Source: Candidatus Nanopelagicales bacterium
GTDB lineage: Bacteria; Actinomycetota; Actinomycetes; S36-B12
DNA: 64,000 bases
Direction: 5' to 3'
Assembly (NCBI GenBank): GCA_018402235.1
Contig: JAGYJJ010000005.1
Coordinates: forward strand, 62,001 to 126,000
Every line of letters begins with the position of its first letter. Position 1 is the stretch's first letter. Both the position numbers and the translations under genes were made by a program. The notes beneath the pieces are model-generated. The model was not told the DNA's origin. It ran no database searches and saw nothing but the letters and a program-made list of their open reading frames with translations. Below, one piece after another: positions 58,632 through 64,000 of the stretch.

Positions 58632-59669
58632 CTACGCCAACTCATCCGCGATAGCGCTCATCGCAACCAGGAGCGCCTGCCGCTCATCATCTGCGATCGC
58701 CTCGATCACTACCTGCGACCAACCCATCGGGTCGATGAGGACAGGTACCGCAATAGGTCCCACCAGCCCACCGAATTCCCCGTCGAGAATCACCTGCGCT
58801 GGCAGTGTGACCTGCTGACCATGGGCGAGGAATCCGATGATGTCCACCACGGCGTGCGCTGTGGCCATTTCGGTGGTCTGACCAGCGGTGAAGTGAATGA
58901 AGAACGGCTTGATGGCTGCGCGAATATCCGGCGGTTGCTGTTGGACGAATTGGTAAGCCTCCTGCACATCGCCATCATTGATAATTTTCATCATTCGCGT
59001 ACGCGTTTCGGCAATTTCACCAGGAAAATCAGCGAGCGCGCGACCCTCACGTGCTTTGCCGATGACATCAGCCAGTTGTTGCTCGCTCACTCCACGCGCA
59101 TGAATACGGCTCCAGATGGGGACAAGGTGATCTCCGTGCTGCCCCCACATCTGGGCGTTCACCATCGGGCGTCGAACGCCAAGATCGCTCGCGAGCTCAC
59201 GGCGGAATCGCAGCGAGTCGGACCAACCCGCCGCTCCGATGATCCGATGGCGCGGGAGGTGCTGGGCGAAAGCCGACACCGCAAGTTCAACCGGATTGGA
59301 TTGAACGATCACGGTAACGTCATGACGCATCCGACCTACCGCCTCGGCCGATTCAGCGAAGATGCGGCGATTCGTTTCGGCAAGAGCCGCGCGGTCCTTG
59401 GTTTCTCGAGTGACAGTTGCCCCAGCCATCATCACAACAAGATCGACATCCGTCTGCGAAACGTTATTGCCGATCTCAATCTCAGGCGCCTGATCGGCGA
59501 AGGCGTCTCGTAGGTCGGCGCGCAATCCCCATAGTTGCGCTTCATGCGCGCTTCCGGCATGGCCGATCAGGTGAATTGTGACAGTCTCCGGCAGCAGCGA
59601 GCGCTCAATAAGTTGCGCCGCGACCTGTCTGCCGCAATGACCGGTCGCCCCAATGATGGCTACATCCAC
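58632..59669 (-). CDS. Lactate/malate dehydrogenase-superfamily protein, divergent
   Basis: 345 residues. VAIIGATGHCGRQVA for NAD binding, VVMMAGATVTRE and IVQSNPVELAV for the LDH/MDH core, and GQHGDHLVPIWS with the catalytic His. The C-terminal half is longer and diverged, with FIHFTAGQTTEMATAHAVVD. Substrate uncertain; it may not be a true malate dehydrogenase. Confidence 0.78.
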   Translation of the reverse strand: MDVAIIGATGHCGRQVAAQLIERSLLPETVTIHLIGHAGSAHEAQLWGLRADLRDAFADQAPEIEIGNNVSQTDVDLVVMMAGATVTRETKDRAALAETNRRIFAESAEAVGRMRHDVTVIVQSNPVELAVSAFAQHLPRHRIIGAAGWSDSLRFRRELASDLGVRRPMVNAQMWGQHGDHLVPIWSRIHARGVSEQQLADVIGKAREGRALADFPGEIAETRTRMMKIINDGDVQEAYQFVQQQPPDIRAAIKPFFIHFTAGQTTEMATAHAVVDIIGFLAHGQQVTLPAQVILDGEFGGLVGPIAVPVLIDPMGWSQVVIEAIADDERQALLVAMSAIADELA

Positions 59670-59696
59670 GGAACGGACCCTAGAGGCTTGCTGGGA

Positions 59697-60317
59697 TCAC
59701 TGATAACGCACTTCAGTTGACTCGGTGGAGACACTGCTCACGGCAACTAGGACGGCAACCTGCACAGCACTCCACTCCTGCGCCCCGCTTCGGTCTCCGC
59801 ACATCCGCCGATACATAGCCGATTCGCTCATTTCGATATCGCCGTGCCCGGAACCGGCCACCACCTCGACGCTTCCTGGTCGATGCTGTTGCAGGTAGCC
59901 GGTTAGTTGACCGTCACGGTTGCACGGGCTCGGCGGTGCCATGACAGCCCGAATCGGAATGTTCGAGACACCCCTCCAGGCTTTCTCGATGAGATGGTTC
60001 GGGCTGTCATTGCCATCGACATACACAAGACCACGAACATCCACACCCGCTGAAACAAGTCGCGGGGTCATCCAGGTACCCGACGCCGCGCCTGCTGAGT
60101 GCCCAACGATCACAACCGGACCGCCGAGCCGACCAGAGTGCGCAAGTCGGTCGGCCAAGTGATCTAAATGCCGCCGCGAGTTCATCAACACTGGCATCCA
60201 CCTGGGAGCTACGGCGGGTCGCAGGCAATTCCAGCCACGACGCTGACAAGCATCACTGAACGCAGCAAGATTCCTCGGCCCTCGAGTAAAGCCGTGGAGG
60301 GCGAGGACCGTTGTCAT
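59697..60317 (-). CDS. α/β-hydrolase
   Basis: 206 residues. VLALHGFTRGPRN oxyanion region, nucleophile VIVGHSAGAASG, Asp in VYVDGNDSP, and His in VAGSGHGDIEMSE. Cytoplasmic by sequence. Substrate unknown. Confidence 0.85.
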   Translation of the reverse strand: MTTVLALHGFTRGPRNLAAFSDACQRRGWNCLRPAVAPRWMPVLMNSRRHLDHLADRLAHSGRLGGPVVIVGHSAGAASGTWMTPRLVSAGVDVRGLVYVDGNDSPNHLIEKAWRGVSNIPIRAVMAPPSPCNRDGQLTGYLQQHRPGSVEVVAGSGHGDIEMSESAMYRRMCGDRSGAQEWSAVQVAVLVAVSSVSTESTEVRYQ

Positions 60318-60325
60318 GGTGACCG

Positions 60326-61327
60326 CTAGATCGTTGATGCCGGACGAACCGGGAGACCTGCCGCTTGGTAAACCGCATCGATGAGTTCCGCTTGAATCAA
60401 CGCATCGTCGGCATCTGAGTAGATCGGCGCATTATTGCGAACGTGATCAGCGAAAGCCTCAAGCTGATAGGTGTAAGACGTCTTCTTGCCCATTTCCTCC
60501 GTGCGCGTTTGACCATCGACCGTCACGTCAATGCGATCGTCGATAGAGGAAACGCAGAAGTTGTGAGCGAACGCCTCACCTTCGCTGCCCGTGATGCGCA
60601 TGGTGAAATCCATTTCCGGCACGGTGAAACTGGAAATGAAGTGCGCTGTGAGTCCAGACGGGTAAACGAGATCGGCTTCCATGGTTTCGTCCATCCCGGC
60701 TGTTGATGCGTGTTCGATCGCCGAGGCCGACACCACGGCTGGTTCCCCGCCACCCACGGAGCCGAGTGTGCGCAATCCGTGGATTGCGTAGCAACCGACA
60801 TCCATAGTTGCGCCACCGGCTAAGTCCAAGCTCAACCGTGGATCGCTCGCATCGGTGAGCGGGAAGGACATGTGAACATCGACGTGGCGCAAATCGCCGA
60901 GTTCGCCAGACCCGGCGATCTCCAACATGCGAGCAATCACCGGGTGATAGCGGTAGTGAAAAGCCTCCATGAACTTCACATCCGTCGCCGCAACTGCGTC
61001 GCGCACTATCCGGGCTTCGGATGCGTTGCTGGCCGACGGCTTCTCGCTGAGCACATGCTTGCCGGCGGCGATCGCGCGCAGATTCCAGGGGCCGTGCAAC
61101 CCGTTGGGCAGCGGGTTATAGATCGCCTCCACCTCGGGATCATCGATCACCGCTTGGTAAGAATCAAGAACGCGTTCAACGCCGCTGTCGGCGGCAAACT
61201 GTTCCGCACGTGCGCGATCACGGGCGGCAACCGCCACGAGTCGGTGGCCGGTGAGTTGGGCCGGGACAACGATCGCTTTGTCGCTAATCCGGGCAGCTCC
61301 GAGAACTCCAATGCGTAGTGGCTCCAT
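60326..61327 (-). CDS. Gfo/Idh/MocA-family NAD(P) oxidoreductase 3
   Basis: 333 residues. IGVLGAARISDKAIV, LSEKPSASNAS (EKP) and GGATMDVGCYAIHGLRTLG. Most similar in style to glucose-fructose oxidoreductase-like enzymes. Third member in the window, unlinked to the first two. Confidence 0.9.
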   Translation of the reverse strand: MEPLRIGVLGAARISDKAIVVPAQLTGHRLVAVAARDRARAEQFAADSGVERVLDSYQAVIDDPEVEAIYNPLPNGLHGPWNLRAIAAGKHVLSEKPSASNASEARIVRDAVAATDVKFMEAFHYRYHPVIARMLEIAGSGELGDLRHVDVHMSFPLTDASDPRLSLDLAGGATMDVGCYAIHGLRTLGSVGGGEPAVVSASAIEHASTAGMDETMEADLVYPSGLTAHFISSFTVPEMDFTMRITGSEGEAFAHNFCVSSIDDRIDVTVDGQTRTEEMGKKTSYTYQLEAFADHVRNNAPIYSDADDALIQAELIDAVYQAAGLPVRPASTI

Positions 61328-61380
61328 GTCACGTCACCCTAGACTCCTCGCAGAGGCGTCAACCGTGTCGGGAGGCCGCA

Positions 61381-62436
61381 GTGGCGGATGCGCGCTCACG
61401 GTTCACCACCCTCGTAGCCTTCGACTTCTCCTCAGCCGACTGGCCCGATGCCATCCGAGGCACACTCCTCACCGCAGCAATCACCATCATCCCGGTGCTC
61501 CAGGGTGAACTCGAAAAAGCGATCCCACTGTCTATCGGCGCTGCCTTCATCGCAGTGAGTGAGTCAGATCAAGCCTTTTCCCGACGGTGGCGAACCATGC
61601 TGTGGACCACGGCCGGACTGATGCTGGCAGTAGGTCTGGGCGCGACGCTGTCCAATGTCACTGTTCTGGCCATTGTCGTAACAGCGCTCGTGGCCTTCGT
61701 CTGCGGCGCCATGGGATTCCTCGGCAAGCGCGCTGCGGTTGGCGGCCTCCTGGCTCTCGTGCTTTTCACCGTTTACGTAGGTGTGCCCGTTCCGATGGAC
61801 GACGCACTCACCTCCGCCGCACTCGTTGGCCTGGGAGGTCTTCTTCAAGCCACTGTCAGCATCGCCATGAGTCTTATTCGAGGTCAGCATCGACTTCCCC
61901 AGCCAAGCCCAGAACCCCTGCCCCCGCTATCCAACTTATGGAGGGGGAACCACACCTTCCTTACCCATGGCCTACGCCTTGCAGTGCTCATGACGATCGC
62001 CACGACGATCTCCGAAAGCCTCTCGGTTCCGCATCCGTATTGGCTACCAATGACCGTTGCCTGGATGACCAAACCCGACCACGACGGGACCGTGGTGCGA
62101 GTCCTGCACCGATTGGTCGGCACGATCGTGGGGCTGCTGATCGCGTTCGTGGTTGTTATCGTCTTCGAACCATCCGGAAGCGGCTTCCTGCCTCTTGCGC
62201 TGGTGGGTGTTGCTCTTGTTATCGCGTTCATCTGGGCGAACTACGCAATCGCGGTTACCGGCGTCACGATATGGGTTGTGTCCCTGTTCGCCATGGTCGG
62301 CGATCCGGTTGTCACAACTATGGATGCCCGACTCCTAGCTACCGTTGCGGCGGCAGGCCTGGTGCTGCTGGCAACCTGGTTGACCGACGGGCGACCACGA
62401 AGGGCAACAGCAGCGCACCGATCACCGAACCGATGA
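61381..62436 (+). CDS. FUSC-like aromatic-acid-exporter-type membrane protein
   Basis: 351 residues from GTG 61381 (GGAGG 5 bases upstream). Two sets of membrane helices, each starting with a hydrophobic repeat (TLLTAAITIIPVLQG … GLRLAVLMTIATTISESL), and the FUSC-like signature PYWLPMTVAWMTKPDHDGT, VRVLHRLVGTIVG. Family members export aromatic or small acids. The 3' end overlaps the convergent MFS gene by 98 bases. Confidence 0.82.
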   Translation: MADARSRFTTLVAFDFSSADWPDAIRGTLLTAAITIIPVLQGELEKAIPLSIGAAFIAVSESDQAFSRRWRTMLWTTAGLMLAVGLGATLSNVTVLAIVVTALVAFVCGAMGFLGKRAAVGGLLALVLFTVYVGVPVPMDDALTSAALVGLGGLLQATVSIAMSLIRGQHRLPQPSPEPLPPLSNLWRGNHTFLTHGLRLAVLMTIATTISESLSVPHPYWLPMTVAWMTKPDHDGTVVRVLHRLVGTIVGLLIAFVVVIVFEPSGSGFLPLALVGVALVIAFIWANYAIAVTGVTIWVVSLFAMVGDPVVTTMDARLLATVAAAGLVLLATWLTDGRPRRATAAHRSPNR

Positions 62437-63574
62437 CCATTGCCGTTCCCAGTTCGGTAACGACGGGTAGATCAATCACCACCAGCGAGGACGACACCAC
62501 CGCGCCAACTCCCATGCCCGTCACGCCAAGCAAAGCAGCAGCTGAACCGGCAGCCGATGGGAACGGGTCCAGACACAGTGCGGTCGCATTTGCACTGACA
62601 ACGCCGATGGTCATCATCGCAATCCCAATGGCAATGGATACGGCCAGGAGATGGGGTCCGGTCAGGGCTGAAAACAGCAGCGCCACGGCTGCTAAGACTT
62701 GAATCACCACGAACGTCACGATCAACTGGATGACGCTGAAGGCTTTCAACAGCCGACTATTCAGTTGGGCACCCGCCGCGAATGCCAAGGACAACAGGCC
62801 GAATAGAAGCGCGAATTCGAATTCACTGAGACCGAAATAGTCGAGCATGACTGCCGGCGAAGTGGAGATATAGGCGAACAAGACCACGTAGGTGGTTCCA
62901 GCGAGGAGAGCCGGCGGCAGGAAGCGCCCATCTCGAAGGAGGCGTCCATAGACGGTGAGCGAGTCGCGGAATCCGTGGCCATTGCGTAATTCAAACCTCA
63001 AGGTTTCAGGCAACGCCACCGAAGCCGCAACACAGACCAACCCAAAGAGGGCCAAGAAAACGAACAACCAGCGCCAACTACCCACCTGCAGCAAGGCGGC
63101 GCCGAGTGTTGGTGCCAGCACGGGAGCCAATGCGAACACCATCACCACGATCGACAGTGCTTGGGCTAGGGCTTTGCCCCTATACAGATCGCGCACGATC
63201 GCTCGGGCAATGACAACGCCCGCCGAGCCACCGAGTGATTGCAGGAATCGCATGAGGAGCAAAGTTTCGAAGTTCGGTGCCACAGCGCAGGCCAACGAGG
63301 CCACCGTGAACAGCGCCAGACCGACGAACAGTGGCCGCTTCCGACCGAACCGATCTGACAGTGGGCCATAGAAAAGTTGTCCAAGCCCTAACCCGAGCAT
63401 GGCTGCCGTGAGCGTTAGGGGAACCGCTGAGACTTCTACACCCAGATCAATGGCCACATCAGGGAAAGCCGGCAAGTACAGATCGATAGCCATCGGCCCG
63501 AAGGTGGTTAATGCCCCGAGAATGACTAGGGATACCGCCCGACCTCTCCCGACCGTCAGATCCTCAGCACGCAC
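62339..63574 (-). CDS. Bcr/CflA-family multidrug efflux transporter
   Basis: 411 residues from GTG 63574; a longer frame to 63754 has no membrane or family-like sequence. 12 helices; AIDLYLPAFPDVAIDLGV, then GQLFYGPLSDRFGRKRPLF and RFLQSLGGSAGVVIARAIVR are Bcr/CflA hallmarks. Exports drugs or cysteine-like compounds. Confidence 0.92.
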   Translation of the reverse strand: MRAEDLTVGRGRAVSLVILGALTTFGPMAIDLYLPAFPDVAIDLGVEVSAVPLTLTAAMLGLGLGQLFYGPLSDRFGRKRPLFVGLALFTVASLACAVAPNFETLLLMRFLQSLGGSAGVVIARAIVRDLYRGKALAQALSIVVMVFALAPVLAPTLGAALLQVGSWRWLFVFLALFGLVCVAASVALPETLRFELRNGHGFRDSLTVYGRLLRDGRFLPPALLAGTTYVVLFAYISTSPAVMLDYFGLSEFEFALLFGLLSLAFAAGAQLNSRLLKAFSVIQLIVTFVVIQVLAAVALLFSALTGPHLLAVSIAIGIAMMTIGVVSANATALCLDPFPSAAGSAAALLGVTGMGVGAVVSSSLVVIDLPVVTELGTAMVIGSVIGALLLPFVVARRSTRLPAAPGLPPQR

Positions 63575-63775
63575 CGCCTCACCGTAAGGCAAGGGCCGCG
63601 CGCCCTCTCGATCTGATTGTTTGCACGGCAGATGGACAGCAGTAAAAATCCGCGTGACTTCCAGGTATTCATGCAACCTCAAGCAGGCCGATTCCTTTGC
63701 CAACTCGCGGCTCAACGGACAAGGCGCTAGCGTCGAGCAGAGATATGAACTCACACGGCAAAGTCGGGAGACACC

Positions 63776-64000
63776 ATGATCATTCAGCAGTTACGAAACA
63801 TCGGTATCAACTCCACAGTGCTCCAGGTTCTAGGATTCGCCAGTATCGGCGGCTCGATCGCGACTTGGAACCTGCGCCGCCTGTCCGGTGATGCCGCCCA
63901 CGCAGAGCGTTTCGGCATCTTCATCGGCCTGTGGGCTCCAACCTTCTTCATCATGGCTAACGAGGCCGCTACTCAGGAAAAGGCCGAGCAGATCGGCTCG
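63776..64000 (+). CDS. Small membrane protein, 3' partial
   Basis: 75 visible codons from ATG 63776 with GGGAG 5 bases upstream. A hydrophobic segment (STVLQVLGFASIGGSIATW) and a second near FGIFIGLWAPTFFIMAN suggest a two-helix protein. Cut by the window end. No family recognised. Confidence 0.7.
   Translation, partial: MIIQQLRNIGINSTVLQVLGFASIGGSIATWNLRRLSGDAAHAERFGIFIGLWAPTFFIMANEAATQEKAEQIGS

Noticed and set aside
62339-62436. Annotation error in one of two convergent genes
   Set aside because: Both frames keep family-like sequence up to their ends, so the 98-base overlap is probably real.

Overview
The window comes from a high-GC Gram-positive bacterium (Actinomycetota), probably aquatic and aerobic. 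The evidence is a WhiB regulator, the mec-cysO-cysM cysteine pathway, DUF2017-clpS and DUF3039 genes, GTP-type PEP carboxykinase, an F420/FMN split-barrel protein, a class F sortase and a xanthorhodopsin/actinorhodopsin-type light-driven proton pump. Chitin-active secreted enzymes (an AA10 LPMO and a GH18 protein) and three Gfo/Idh/MocA oxidoreductases suggest polymer and sugar scavenging. I cannot name the genus from sequence alone. Most of the window is compact, with many ATGA overlaps and few long gaps.

Layout. 0-9.3 kb: end of a TlpA-like thioredoxin, a hydroxyproline-degradation cluster (deaminase, FAD dehydrogenase, 2-epimerase), a P450, a secreted SGNH hydrolase, two oxidoreductases, and tRNA-Lys overlapping the last gene. 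9.4-11.2 kb: SHOCT, DsbA-like and secreted proteins. 11.2-17.6 kb: a decayed mobile region. It holds an IS30 left-end relic fused in frame to an SMP-30 gene, an N-terminally broken deaminase, a seven-repeat NHL/formylglycine-enzyme-like secreted protein, a primase-like remnant, a truncated IS481 and an intact IS30. 17.6-25.3 kb: LPMO, DUF389, hydrolase, SDR, PYROXD2-like oxidoreductase, sulfotransferase, GroES-like. 25.4-29.3 kb: Mn/Zn ABC importer, Bcp peroxiredoxin, HNH protein, tRNA-Leu. 29.3-35.4 kb: cysD relic, two paralogous methyltransferases, rdgB-rph, an MFS exporter, murI.

35.5-45.7 kb: cysM-cysO-mec, rhodopsin, DUF2017-clpS, class V aminotransferase, GH18, IclR, HdeD-like, a solute-binding lipoprotein, DUF3039. 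45.7-51.5 kb: thioredoxin, WhiB, ornithine carbamoyltransferase, pckG, SGNH, PatB-like lyase. 51.5-55.2 kb: ECF sigma/anti-sigma/sortase/DUF4397 cluster, then a CsoR-family repressor divergent from an AhpD-like gene. 55.2-64 kb: S51 peptidase-like, DCC, lipoproteins, trmB, DUF1275, MDH-like, hydrolase, Gfo/Idh, FUSC-like and Bcr/CflA genes, and a partial membrane protein.

Two regulatory links stand out. The CsoR-family protein keeps both Cys but has Gly in place of the Cu(I)-ligand His. The palindrome ATACCC-N4-GGGTAT lies at its own divergent promoter and at the thioredoxin start 9 kb away, suggesting a small thiol or persulfide regulon. A second palindrome, TGCAAA-N3-TTTGCA, occurs before both the metal importer and cysO-cysM. 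Six genes carry apparent single-base frameshifts. Most look like functional genes with a one-base indel, so consensus error must be considered beside true decay.
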